Below are positions 1 to 8,408 of a stretch of DNA of 64,000 nt, piece after piece (the stretch's first letter is position 1; every line of letters starts with the position of its first letter). The notes beneath the pieces are model-generated. The model did not search any database. It was not told the origin of the DNA and worked only from the letters and a program-made list of their open reading frames with translations. The stretch spans positions 3,478,020 to 3,542,019 of the forward strand of contig NZ_CP037422.1 in NCBI RefSeq assembly GCF_007748175.1, in the 5' to 3' direction. The stretch is from Gimesia aquarii. Lineage in GTDB: Bacteria > Planctomycetota > Planctomycetia > Planctomycetales > Planctomycetaceae. A program made the translations under genes and the position numbers.

Positions 1-1
1 G

Positions 2-151
2 CATGGTCTGGACGAATACATGGAAGGGGCCGAACGCTGGTCTGCGGCCCGGGGAAAAGAAATCGGTGTTGCCTACGGTGAAGCATACGTACAACATTGC
101 GGACATCCTTATCCTTCCAGTAATCTGTTACGTGAACTCCTGGAGAATTAA
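2..151 (+). CDS. C-terminal end of an unidentified protein (5' part outside the window)
   Basis: An open frame enters from the left edge and stops at the TAA at 149-151, giving 49 residues ending in LLRELLEN. The visible tail is soluble and mixed in charge, with one Cys-Gly-His stretch near its middle. There is no membrane segment or recognisable motif, so the family cannot be named. The next gene on the same strand begins 40 bases further on and could be co-transcribed with it. Confidence 0.6.
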   Translation, partial: HGLDEYMEGAERWSAARGKEIGVAYGEAYVQHCGHPYPSSNLLRELLEN

Positions 152-191
152 TCACAACTTAATAAACTCACTTTAAATCAAAGATAGCACC

Positions 192-383
192 ATGCACGAA
201 TCTCCCTCATCAGATACATCCACTCAACAGTCAGATCCGTCGCTGCCGTATTCAGAAGCAGAAATTGAATCGATGGCCACTGATGACGCCCATGCGGGTC
301 GTTTTCTCACGTTAATGCTTGTCTGTACGTTTTGCTATACGATCGTTGTCGGAGGTTATGTGATTTATTGGAGTATGAATTAA
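192..383 (+). CDS. small single-span membrane protein
   Basis: A 63-residue protein with a polar, acidic N-terminal half (many Ser, Thr, Asp, Glu) and one strongly hydrophobic segment at about residues 38-60, followed by a two-residue tail. It is probably a single-pass inner-membrane protein with the N-terminus in the cytoplasm. The ATG at 192 follows the previous gene by 40 bases, and a good factor-independent terminator lies just after the stop, which supports a real transcript ending here. The function is unknown; small proteins of this shape often attach to respiratory or transport complexes, but nothing here shows which. Confidence 0.65.
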   Translation: MHESPSSDTSTQQSDPSLPYSEAEIESMATDDAHAGRFLTLMLVCTFCYTIVVGGYVIYWSMN

Positions 384-420
384 GAAACAGTTCACTCAGT
401 TATTCAAAACTTTCAATTTT

Positions 421-456
421 ACTCCGATTACGTTTGTCAATCGGAGTTTTCTTTTT
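421..456 (+). terminator. rho-independent terminator after the small membrane protein
   Basis: A perfect 9-bp stem, ACTCCGATT at 421-429 and AATCGGAGT at 439-447, has a 9-base loop and is followed by TTTTCTTTTT. It ends the plus-strand transcript. It lies directly at the stop codon of the convergent MFS gene, so the same hairpin may also help to end transcription from the other side, although the minus-strand side lacks a T-run. Confidence 0.85.
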
Positions 457-1831
457 AAACTGCCTCAGACGATTTCACGTCATCAAAAACAGTTCCATTC
501 GGATTCAGAAAGGCCCAACAAAGCGCGGCAGAGAGATAAATCCCTGTAATCAGAATTAAAACAGGATCATAAATTTTCGCATCGAATAAAGCACCGACGA
601 TCACAGGCAATAATGCAGCACCTAAGTTTCCTGCCATATTCATCATCCCGAAGATGGGGGCGACATGCTGTCCTCCTTTATCAATCGTGACAGTATAACC
701 ACAGGAACCACTCAATCCCGCAAAAAAAGTCCCCATCGAAATCAGTGTCATTGCTAATTTCATATCTTTGACGAAATAAGCATACAGAGTGCATCCAGCA
801 CTTCCCAGCATGGCAAAAATCGCCACACCCTGTCGGCTCCAACGACGACTTTGAGTCCTCTGTAACACCCAGTCCACAGTTGCCCCTCCCAAAGCGTTCC
901 CCACGACATAAGACATCAAAGGCAAACTCGCCCAAATGCCTGAGGAAGCCATCGTGATCCCGCGTGCCTGCTGTAGATAAACGGGAAACCAGGTCACATA
1001 AAAGATATAACCTGCCGCGCGAAAAAACTGCTGACCGCAAATCATCCACATGGAAAAACTCGTCAGAATTTGTCCCCAGGGAGTCGGCTCACCTTTTTCA
1101 ATCTTTGAATCGTCCTGTTCCAGCTGCTGAGTTTGAGTAATCAATGCTAACTCTGCTGCATTCACTCCCGAGTGATCTGCCGGTCGATCTCGAAACCAAT
1201 AATAAAACCAGAGAGCCCACAGAATTCCCGGAACGGCGAAAATAAACATACACATCCGCCAGCTAACTGCTGGCACAGTAATCCCAAAACAATCAAACCC
1301 AACTAATAGCACCCCAATAATAAAACTACCAATGGCACTTCCAATTGACATAAAACTTCCCAGTAACCCACTGGCGATACCACGTCTTGACTCAGGTAGC
1401 CATTTAGAAATCGAATTTGCAGAGCAGGGGAAGATACCCGCCTGCGAAATACCAAACAGCAAACGTGCTACCACGAGCGTCCAGAATCCAATGACGACAC
1501 CTGTGAAGGCAGTCGCAATCGACCACAAAATCGCAAATAAAGTCAAAGCACGTCGTGTTCCCCAAATATGTCCCACCCAGCCGCTGGGAATTTGTGATAA
1601 CGCATAACTCCAAAAAAAGGCGCTCATCACCCAACCCATCTGGGTCAGGCTGATTCCGAGCTCTTCCTGAATCAATTTTGCAGGCACCGAAATCGCATTT
1701 CGGCTGATGTAGGCAATCGCTGCGATCAAACACAATAATGTCAGCACCAGATAACGCGCATGTGAAGGGGGGCGTTCTGTAGTATTCACCTTGAATGGCT
1801 CAGCGTCTGCATGATTTTCCGATTCTGGCAC
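455..1831 (-). CDS. MFS transporter, anion:cation symporter (sugar acid) type
   Basis: A 458-residue polytopic protein with about twelve hydrophobic segments, a soluble N-terminal tail of about 25 residues and a charged central loop near residues 215-250. The arrangement and motifs such as SGLLGSFMSIGSAIGSF resemble the ACS family of the major facilitator superfamily, which carries hexuronates, galactonate and related organic anions. The GTG at 1831 is preferred because GGAG lies 7 bases upstream. That ribosome site falls within or beside the end of the preceding aldolase gene, 14 bases away, so the two are probably translationally linked. Context (dehydratase, aldolase) makes a sugar acid the likely substrate; this is inference. 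Confidence 0.85.
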   Translation of the reverse strand: MPESENHADAEPFKVNTTERPPSHARYLVLTLLCLIAAIAYISRNAISVPAKLIQEELGISLTQMGWVMSAFFWSYALSQIPSGWVGHIWGTRRALTLFAILWSIATAFTGVVIGFWTLVVARLLFGISQAGIFPCSANSISKWLPESRRGIASGLLGSFMSIGSAIGSFIIGVLLVGFDCFGITVPAVSWRMCMFIFAVPGILWALWFYYWFRDRPADHSGVNAAELALITQTQQLEQDDSKIEKGEPTPWGQILTSFSMWMICGQQFFRAAGYIFYVTWFPVYLQQARGITMASSGIWASLPLMSYVVGNALGGATVDWVLQRTQSRRWSRQGVAIFAMLGSAGCTLYAYFVKDMKLAMTLISMGTFFAGLSGSCGYTVTIDKGGQHVAPIFGMMNMAGNLGAALLPVIVGALFDAKIYDPVLILITGIYLSAALCWAFLNPNGTVFDDVKSSEAV

Positions 1832-1845
1832 CTAAAAGCTCCGTC

Positions 1846-2751
1846 CTATAAGGCCTGAATTAATAAATCAAACAGTCGGTCTACTTCGGCCTGGGTCTCG
1901 TGATCCAGATCCCAGGCATTGGGTTGACAGCGCTGCTCTGAAGGAAACAGGCCTCGTTTCACTAACAGATATTTCTCAATCGCCAGAAAACCATCGAGCC
2001 CTGCCTGTAACTGCAGAGCAACGATTGCACAGATCGGAAAATAAATACGATAAATCGTTTCATCATCATCGGCTTGAAGTGCACGCCATAATCCCATGAT
2101 GCCATCCAGCAAATCGACTCCCGGCATTGTTCCACAAATGCCCCGACGATACGCGTCTACTAATAAGATCCCACCCGAACCATCAAAAATCTGAGCCTGA
2201 CCATTCGTCGCATCGCGTAACGCCGACAAGTTCGGTCCAATCGGTGAGGCTTCCGGTTTGAAAAATATTTTCTTAGGCCCATACTCATCCAATAGTTTTC
2301 GATAAAAATCGATGGAGAGCGCCTGACCGACATAAGAAGAGGCATCCTGCACAACCAACGGCAAATGGCATTGTTCAGCGAGTGCAGAAAAGTAATTCCA
2401 TAACGCCTGTTCGGGGAGCGCTGTTGTGACAGGGGGAATTGCCATAATCGCATCACAGCCTGTTTCTTCGGCTTGCCGTGCATATTCTAATGCCTGACTT
2501 GTACTCTCTGCGCCCACGCTGGCTATCACAGCCCCTCGCCCATCTGAAATCTCCGACATCAGCCGTGTGAGTTCCAGACGCTCGGCATACGTCAAACGCA
2601 AGACTTCGGAAACCATCGCACCGCAGATGCCATCCACACCCAATTCATAACACCAGTCGATTTCCCTCTGTAATACATCGCGGTCAATTGTTTCATCGAC
2701 CTGCAACGGAGTATGCAATACCGGCAATACACCTTGAATGATTGACGACAT
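1846..2751 (-). CDS. DapA/NAL-family class I aldolase or dehydratase, probably for a 2-keto-3-deoxy sugar acid
   Basis: A 301-residue protein with the length and fold signature of the dihydrodipicolinate synthase/N-acetylneuraminate lyase family. The Schiff-base lysine is K165 in the IFFKPEA strand. The substrate loop usually reading G-T-T-G-E is here GAMVSE (about 44-49), and the strand that normally carries the proton-shuttling tyrosine (Y-N-x-P) reads VVQDASSY (133-140), so the standard tyrosine is shifted or missing. This points away from true lysine biosynthesis. Sitting between the dehydratase and the transporter, it probably cleaves or further dehydrates the product of the galactonate-dehydratase-like enzyme. 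Confidence 0.8.
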   Translation of the reverse strand: MSSIIQGVLPVLHTPLQVDETIDRDVLQREIDWCYELGVDGICGAMVSEVLRLTYAERLELTRLMSEISDGRGAVIASVGAESTSQALEYARQAEETGCDAIMAIPPVTTALPEQALWNYFSALAEQCHLPLVVQDASSYVGQALSIDFYRKLLDEYGPKKIFFKPEASPIGPNLSALRDATNGQAQIFDGSGGILLVDAYRRGICGTMPGVDLLDGIMGLWRALQADDDETIYRIYFPICAIVALQLQAGLDGFLAIEKYLLVKRGLFPSEQRCQPNAWDLDHETQAEVDRLFDLLIQAL

Positions 2752-2798
2752 AAAATCACTCTTTCTGCTTGATTAAACTGTATTCAATATGCGATGTT

Positions 2799-4190
2799 TT
2801 ATGAATCAATAAGTTGTTGAATCGCATCAGCCATACCCTCGATTAAAATCTCAAGACTGCCGCGCTCGAAAGGAGTCTGCCAGACCTGATACAGATCGAG
2901 ATCATAGAATTCTTGAGGTACCAAATAGCCGGTAGTGCCATTGATCAGATTCAAACAGACAATGGTTCGATCATCAAACCGCTGTCGTAGTTCGCGTTGC
3001 AAAATTGAATATGCTTCCGTCGGGCTACCAACCAGAATCGTTTCTCCTATCCTCCAGACCCAAATCGGTAGCGCCAAAGTTGATCCATCACCGATGCCAC
3101 GCCGAATATTTCTACGACGTCGCAAACGTTCTTCCAATGCCCGATCATTACATGCTTGTCGCTGTGACTCTAATTCTTCAGCTGATGGCCAGTCTTTGAT
3201 GGGCAGTTCCACTGTTGCCTGAATTGCTTGTAAGCAGGAAACAGGAGTGATGGGAGTCTGCTTCCAGACAGCAAGAGGTGCCCCCGATTCGACGACTCCC
3301 TGATATTCCAGCGATGTCGCGGAAGACTCCATATCTTCTAACGTCGCCAAAGCGGCAAACGCCAACTGGCGTCCATGTCGATCTGCAACTTCAGTATCAC
3401 CTACATATTGATAACGGGGAGATAATTCCCCAGAAGCCCCCTGCATAAACAGAGCAGGGACTCCCAATATTTCGCTAATGGTATCGCGCATCGCTCCCGG
3501 AAAATCGGGAGAGATCGCCGTATTCTCCCAGGCGAGTGTTGTCGGATGGCAGGCGTAATTGACAATCACTGCTTTGAGCGTACCAGAAACATCCGTGATG
3601 CGGCCGAGAACCAGAGTGTCATCGGCAGGCTCGTTCGGATTCCACCCACAAACAATTCGATCAGCTTCCGGTGAGGGATCAGGTAGATCACGCATTGACG
3701 CCAAAGCACAATGTCCCGTATTCCATTCCAGAACAGCCTCTGTTGCATTCTGAATCGCTTCGCGCACCGCCACGATGGAAGCCTGATAAACGGTTTCCAG
3801 ATATTCTGCCAAAGATTCACTGGCCGGTAAATCCGGATCGGGATCGGTTAACGGCGGCGATGCATGCGTATGACTTAATCCAAAAATCAAAGCCGCTTCT
3901 TCAATATCTAATTCCTGCAAGAGTCGTGTTTGAAATCGTTTGAACGTAATCAATGAACGCCACCAGCCCAGGTCAGCATCGATAAAAACCAACGGTTTTT
4001 CAGAGCCAGTCGCATACAGGACCAGCGCATTCAAAGTCAAACGACGATGCAGAGATTCCGCCACATCGTGCTTCGCCGCGCCCCAATTCCGCGCATAGAT
4101 TCCTACTGGCGGGGTAATATCAACGGTCGCGACACCAATCCGCCCCTGAAACGCGGTCTGAGTTTTCGTCTCTAATGCTTGTCCGCTCAT
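2799..4190 (-). CDS. neutral/alkaline ceramidase N-terminal domain protein
   Basis: A 463-residue protein resembling the N-terminal catalytic domain of neutral non-lysosomal ceramidases: an opening VDITPP motif near residue 23, a LSHTHASPP stretch near residue 105 that matches the zinc-binding His-x-His region, and NYACHPTT near residue 210 for a further metal histidine. The C-terminal immunoglobulin-like domain of true ceramidases is missing and no signal peptide is visible, so it is probably cytoplasmic. It is embedded in a sugar-acid operon, 47 bases before the aldolase gene, so the substrate is more likely a lactone, amide or ester of a sugar derivative than ceramide. That is inference. 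Confidence 0.8.
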   Translation of the reverse strand: MSGQALETKTQTAFQGRIGVATVDITPPVGIYARNWGAAKHDVAESLHRRLTLNALVLYATGSEKPLVFIDADLGWWRSLITFKRFQTRLLQELDIEEAALIFGLSHTHASPPLTDPDPDLPASESLAEYLETVYQASIVAVREAIQNATEAVLEWNTGHCALASMRDLPDPSPEADRIVCGWNPNEPADDTLVLGRITDVSGTLKAVIVNYACHPTTLAWENTAISPDFPGAMRDTISEILGVPALFMQGASGELSPRYQYVGDTEVADRHGRQLAFAALATLEDMESSATSLEYQGVVESGAPLAVWKQTPITPVSCLQAIQATVELPIKDWPSAEELESQRQACNDRALEERLRRRRNIRRGIGDGSTLALPIWVWRIGETILVGSPTEAYSILQRELRQRFDDRTIVCLNLINGTTGYLVPQEFYDLDLYQVWQTPFERGSLEILIEGMADAIQQLIDS

Positions 4191-4274
4191 GATGATGTCC
4201 GTTAAACGAATAATTCGCTCTCTCTGTTGAGTTGTTAGAAAGAAGATTGAGATGACAAGCCAACTGGAACCAGC

Positions 4275-5453
4275 TTACCAATCTCCAATCGCACCATCTT
4301 CATAAAAGACGCGTTGTACTGTTTCCTGTTGAAACGGATGTTTTTTGACTTCAGCTTCATTGATCGAGATCCCCAGTCCCGGTTTTCCATTCGGTTTGAC
4401 GGTTCGTGTCACAGGGTCGATGACAAACCCTTCTTCAATCACATCCTGTCGCCAGGGAACATCATCCAATACCGATTCACAGATGATGTAGCTTGGTTGA
4501 GAAAATCCAAATTCCAGAGAAGCCGCTGTACTGATTGGCCCTTGTGGATTATGGGGGGCAAGTGCAATTCGATGAGCATCCGCCAAAGCGGCAATCCGCC
4601 GTGCTTCAGTAAATCCACCACAGTGAGTCAAATCAAGCTGACAAATTTCACAGCCTCGTTTTTCAAATAGATCACGGAACGCCGCCAAATGAGTCAATCG
4701 CTCACCCGTCGCAATGGGAGTCGTTGTCGCAGTATTGATTCGTGCCAGACCATCCAGCGACTCCGGCCAGCATGGCTCTTCAAAGAAATACAAACCATAA
4801 GGATCCAGCGCTTGTGCAAACTGTAAGCCCATGGCGGGAGAAGGGCGGGCATGACCGTCCACCATGATATCAACCTCGTCTCCGACCGCTTCACGCATCG
4901 CAGAGACACAATCTTCCGCAGCTTTGATCGGTTTCAGACCCTCAATCGGCATCGTGGGAGGCACCGCCATCGATTTGAACGCCGTGAACCCGTCTGCTAC
5001 CGCCTTTTGCGCCAATTCAGCAAATTGCGACGCGTTATCCGTCGATGTCTGGTAAAAAGATTCCATATTGCCACCACCCAAATGACAATAGAGACGAATG
5101 TAGTCCCGCACAGGACCGCCCCAGAGTTGATGGCAGGGAACACCGTGAACTTTCCCCAGAATATCCCACAGTGCCAGGTCTATACCGGCAATGGCAGTCG
5201 AACGTGTGACACCGCTTCCATGCCAGAAATGCTGGCGCCACATCATCTGCCAAAGATATTCAACACGTCTGGGATCTTCGCCGATCAATAACTGCGATAG
5301 ATCTTCAATTGTTCCAGCAATTCCGCGTGTATGCCACTCCAAAGTGGCTTCGCCCCATCCAATCAAACCAGGCTGATCTGTGATCACTTTCACGAACACC
5401 CAATTTCGCATGCGGGCATAACACACCAGTGTTTCGATGCGTTCAATTTTCAT
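4275..5453 (-). CDS. mandelate racemase/muconate lactonizing family, D-galactonate-dehydratase-like
   Basis: A 392-residue enolase-superfamily protein. The capping domain occupies about residues 1-125, followed by the barrel. Metal ligands are visible as [13 protein letters not shown] and TGERL in the expected order; the PHNPQGPI loop carries the catalytic histidine and a late ICE glutamate follows. This set is characteristic of the galactonate dehydratase group, which removes water from an aldonate to give a 2-keto-3-deoxy acid. It is the first gene of the minus-strand operon, which continues into the ceramidase-like protein, the aldolase and the transporter. The exact aldonate cannot be read from sequence. 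Confidence 0.88.
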   Translation of the reverse strand: MKIERIETLVCYARMRNWVFVKVITDQPGLIGWGEATLEWHTRGIAGTIEDLSQLLIGEDPRRVEYLWQMMWRQHFWHGSGVTRSTAIAGIDLALWDILGKVHGVPCHQLWGGPVRDYIRLYCHLGGGNMESFYQTSTDNASQFAELAQKAVADGFTAFKSMAVPPTMPIEGLKPIKAAEDCVSAMREAVGDEVDIMVDGHARPSPAMGLQFAQALDPYGLYFFEEPCWPESLDGLARINTATTTPIATGERLTHLAAFRDLFEKRGCEICQLDLTHCGGFTEARRIAALADAHRIALAPHNPQGPISTAASLEFGFSQPSYIICESVLDDVPWRQDVIEEGFVIDPVTRTVKPNGKPGLGISINEAEVKKHPFQQETVQRVFYEDGAIGDW

Positions 5454-5628
5454 TAAGAACAGTATCCAATCTGCTTTAGTTTTTATTTTGGTGTCAAAAT
5501 AACAACATAACCCTAAAGCAGATGGGAAGCAAGTTATTTTGAGAAAGAACTGCGCAACATCTGAGTAAGAATTATATGGAGAGGCGCGGCTGACAAAAGA
5601 GGAATATCAATCGTACAGTTACTGACTT

Positions 5629-6909
5629 TTATGGAAACTGCTGTTCCAATTCTTCAGTGTCGTATTCCTGCAAACGCTGGCGGGCTAAATCCGCCCACGG
5701 CCCCATTTCATCGAATTCCAGATACACTTTCCAGTGGGGAACCGCTTCCTCAACCCGATTCAGTTGATTGAGCATTTCAGCAATATGCAAATGGGCGTCC
5801 GGGTAATCCGGATGAACGGAGAGTGCAATTTCAAATGCATGCAGAGCAGACTCTCGCTCGCCTAATTCATTATGCAGACAACCGAGTTGTGTCCAGGCTT
5901 CGATATAATCGTGATCCCATTCCACAGCTGCATAGTAACGTTCAAGAGCACCTTCCGTATTACCGTTCAAGTACAGCGCCTCAGCCAGATGCAAATGTGC
6001 TTCGGGCATATCCGGATGTCCCAGCAAAGCCATTCGATACGCTTCAATCGCTGACTTGGCATCGCCTGCATCGAGAAAACGACAGCCTTCCTGAAACCAT
6101 TCATCCGCGCTCCGATCCTGAAACTCGGGAGTTTTAAGATGCTCTGTGAATTCAATCGTTCCCTCATATGACTCTTCACCGGCCAGTTCTTCCTCAGTCA
6201 ATTCATTGAGTTGAGTTTCTTCCGTGCCGAAGTCAAAAACCCTCTGGCCCCGCCTGGGATCAATCAACCCATGCTCATCTTTCAATAATAGCTGTGCATC
6301 CTGTGATAATAGCGTCAACTGAGATAAGGGCTGATCGATCTCGTTAAAAAATTTACCCAGATGCTGCAGGCTGTTTTCCAGATCTCGTGGATTGACTCCC
6401 GATTCGAGTAGTGCGGAAAGCCGACGGACACTGGCCACTTCCTGAAACGAAAAGTAAGGCAAACGAAAGATCTTGCGTACTGGCTTGATCAAACCCTGTC
6501 GTTCCCAGCGACGAATTGTGGTCACAGGAACATTCAGCATCTGCGTCAGCATCGCAGGTGTATAAAGCTGATCGACATTCACTCCCGGATCTTTGAGTTC
6601 AATCAGTGCGAGCCAATCTGACTCTTTGATGATCTGAATCGAAACTCCTTCCGCGATCAACTCTTGTGCCTGACTCAAGTTCACCGAGGGAGAGCCATCT
6701 GCCTCCAGCGGCCAGCCTTCCTCTCCCACAACCAGTAACGTCGTCTGCCGACTGACATGCTGTGCTGCCTGACCGCCGTGCAGTTCAACGAACTCCCAGG
6801 CTTTCTGATGTGTCATGCAGGCAAGGGTCCCCGTAAAAACGACACGTTCCCCTTGCAAAGCAGGAGATCCCTCTAGCAACTGATCAGATTGTTCTTGAGT
6901 CTCGGTCAT
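5629..6909 (-). CDS. BRCT + MerR-type helix-turn-helix + TPR protein
   Basis: A 426-residue protein with three recognisable parts. Residues about 18-100 form a BRCT-like domain (VVFTGTLACMTHQKA, then a conserved Gly-Gly and the TTLLVVG strand), as in the C-terminus of DNA ligase LigA. Residues about 114-180 form a MerR-type winged helix (YTPAMLTQMLNVPVTTIRRW, then a wing with GLIKPVRK). After an acidic linker, residues about 270-415 carry three to four TPR units (for example PDMPEAHLHLAEALYLNG and PDYPDAHLHIAEMLNQL). It is probably cytoplasmic, binds DNA and a protein partner, and may act as a regulator or DNA-damage sensor. It is a single transcription unit, divergent from glyA. Confidence 0.8.
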   Translation of the reverse strand: MTETQEQSDQLLEGSPALQGERVVFTGTLACMTHQKAWEFVELHGGQAAQHVSRQTTLLVVGEEGWPLEADGSPSVNLSQAQELIAEGVSIQIIKESDWLALIELKDPGVNVDQLYTPAMLTQMLNVPVTTIRRWERQGLIKPVRKIFRLPYFSFQEVASVRRLSALLESGVNPRDLENSLQHLGKFFNEIDQPLSQLTLLSQDAQLLLKDEHGLIDPRRGQRVFDFGTEETQLNELTEEELAGEESYEGTIEFTEHLKTPEFQDRSADEWFQEGCRFLDAGDAKSAIEAYRMALLGHPDMPEAHLHLAEALYLNGNTEGALERYYAAVEWDHDYIEAWTQLGCLHNELGERESALHAFEIALSVHPDYPDAHLHIAEMLNQLNRVEEAVPHWKVYLEFDEMGPWADLARQRLQEYDTEELEQQFP

Positions 6910-7007
6910 AAGCTTAAGTCATAACGTTTTTATACAAGAATTTCGAGTAAAAACTGGTCTCTCAGGCGGGAGTCCCAATAATATCAATATACGGAGCGGT
7001 AAACTTT

Positions 7008-7110
7008 CTCTGAGGATACTGATACACGAATCAGTTGGGTAGCTTTCAGAGCAAACCTTCATTATAAGAGAGCAAATTAAGTTTGATCCCCTCCAGGTAC
7101 CGTTTGTACC
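7008..7110 (+). promoter_or_regulatory. potential structured 5' leader of glyA
   Basis: The 238 bases between the divergent BRCT-MerR gene and glyA contain nested inverted repeats: CTCTGA (7008-7013) with TCAGAG (7046-7051) enclosing CTGAT (7019-7023) with ATCAG (7030-7034). Further downstream GGTAC (7096-7100) and GTACC (7106-7110) form a short hairpin. If transcription starts upstream of 7000 this would be a folded leader. It does not match a riboswitch consensus that I recognise. Confidence 0.3.
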
Positions 7111-7147
7111 CTGAATTTTGACTATATATCCATGGGAGTTTATGAGA

Positions 7148-8389
7148 ATGTCCTCGCTTGAGTCGTGTGATCCTGAAATTTGGAACTGTATTCAGTCTGA
7201 AGCAAAACGACAGAAAAACGGTCTGGAGCTGATCGCTTCTGAAAATTATACCAGTGCGGCCATCATGGAAGCGGCAGGCTCAATCCTCACGAATAAATAT
7301 GCCGAAGGACTCCCCGGTCGCCGTTATTATGGCGGCTGCGAATACGTGGACGTCGTCGAAGACCTGGCCCGTGACCGTGCCTGTGAACTCTTTGGAGCAG
7401 AATATGCCAACGTGCAACCTCACTCCGGGTCACAAGCGAATATGGCGGTTTACCTCACAGTCATGAAACCGGGCGACACCTTTCTCGCGATGGACCTCGC
7501 CCACGGTGGTCACTTAACTCACGGCATGAACCTGAACTTCTCCGGCCAACTCTATAATCCCATTCATTATGGAGTCCGCGAAGATAACCACCAAATCGAC
7601 TTCGATCAAATTGCCAAGCTCGCCCGTGAACACAAACCGAAAATGATCATCGCCGGCGCCTCTGCGTATCCCCGGGAAATCGATCATCCGAAATTCGCTG
7701 AAATCGCTGAGGAAGTCGGTGCTGCATTGATGGTCGATATGGCCCACTACTCAGGACTTGTCGCAGGCGGGGTTCACAATAATCCCGTCGAAGTGGCTGA
7801 CTTCGTCACGTCGACCACACACAAAACTCTGCGAGGTCCTCGCTCCGGATTCATCTTGACTAAGAAAGCAAATGCCAAAGATGTAAACCGCGTGGTATTC
7901 CCTGGTATCCAGGGGGGACCGCTCGAACACGTCATTGCCGGCAAGGCGATCTGCTTCAAAGAAGCAAACACGGAATCCTTTAAAACTTATGCACAACAAG
8001 TCATCTCCAATGCACGCACCTTAGCGGGTGTTCTGCTGGAAGGCGGCATTAAGCTTGCTTCTGGTGGAACCGACAACCACCTGATGCTCTGCGATGTCAC
8101 TGCCATCGGGCTGTCTGGAAAGATTGCAGAAGAGGCCCTCGATAAAGCGGGGATCACCGTCAACAAAAACATGATTCCTTATGACCAACGCAAGCCCCTC
8201 GACCCCAGTGGAATTCGCATCGGTACCGCAGCCTTAACCACACGTGGTATGCAGGAAGACGAGATGAAAAAAGTGGGAGCCTGGATTCTCCGTACTCTGG
8301 GTGCCCCTGATGACGATGCCAATATCGAATCGGTGAAGGGAGAAATCGAGGAATTCGCCCAGAGCTATCCCGTACCCGGAATTGAGTAA
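7148..8389 (+). CDS. glyA: serine hydroxymethyltransferase
   Basis: This pyridoxal-phosphate enzyme interconverts serine plus tetrahydrofolate with glycine plus methylene-tetrahydrofolate in the cytoplasm. The protein is about 413 residues, the usual bacterial length. It has the N-terminal LIASENYTS, the [12 protein letters not shown] substrate loop and the [14 protein letters not shown] segment with the PLP lysine. The ATG at 7148 is preferred: GGGAG at 7134-7138 is 9 bases upstream, whereas a start at 7142 or the TTG at 7118 is badly placed. hisD follows after 19 bases in the same direction, so the two are probably one operon joining one-carbon metabolism and histidine synthesis. Confidence 0.97.
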   Translation: MSSLESCDPEIWNCIQSEAKRQKNGLELIASENYTSAAIMEAAGSILTNKYAEGLPGRRYYGGCEYVDVVEDLARDRACELFGAEYANVQPHSGSQANMAVYLTVMKPGDTFLAMDLAHGGHLTHGMNLNFSGQLYNPIHYGVREDNHQIDFDQIAKLAREHKPKMIIAGASAYPREIDHPKFAEIAEEVGAALMVDMAHYSGLVAGGVHNNPVEVADFVTSTTHKTLRGPRSGFILTKKANAKDVNRVVFPGIQGGPLEHVIAGKAICFKEANTESFKTYAQQVISNARTLAGVLLEGGIKLASGGTDNHLMLCDVTAIGLSGKIAEEALDKAGITVNKNMIPYDQRKPLDPSGIRIGTAALTTRGMQEDEMKKVGAWILRTLGAPDDDANIESVKGEIEEFAQSYPVPGIE

Positions 8390-8408
8390 CAGGCAGACAC
8401 CAGCCCCC

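Noticed and set aside
4851..5291. 146-codon plus-strand frame inside the galactonate-dehydratase-like gene
   Set aside because: It lies fully antisense to a well-supported enzyme and has no recognisable domain.
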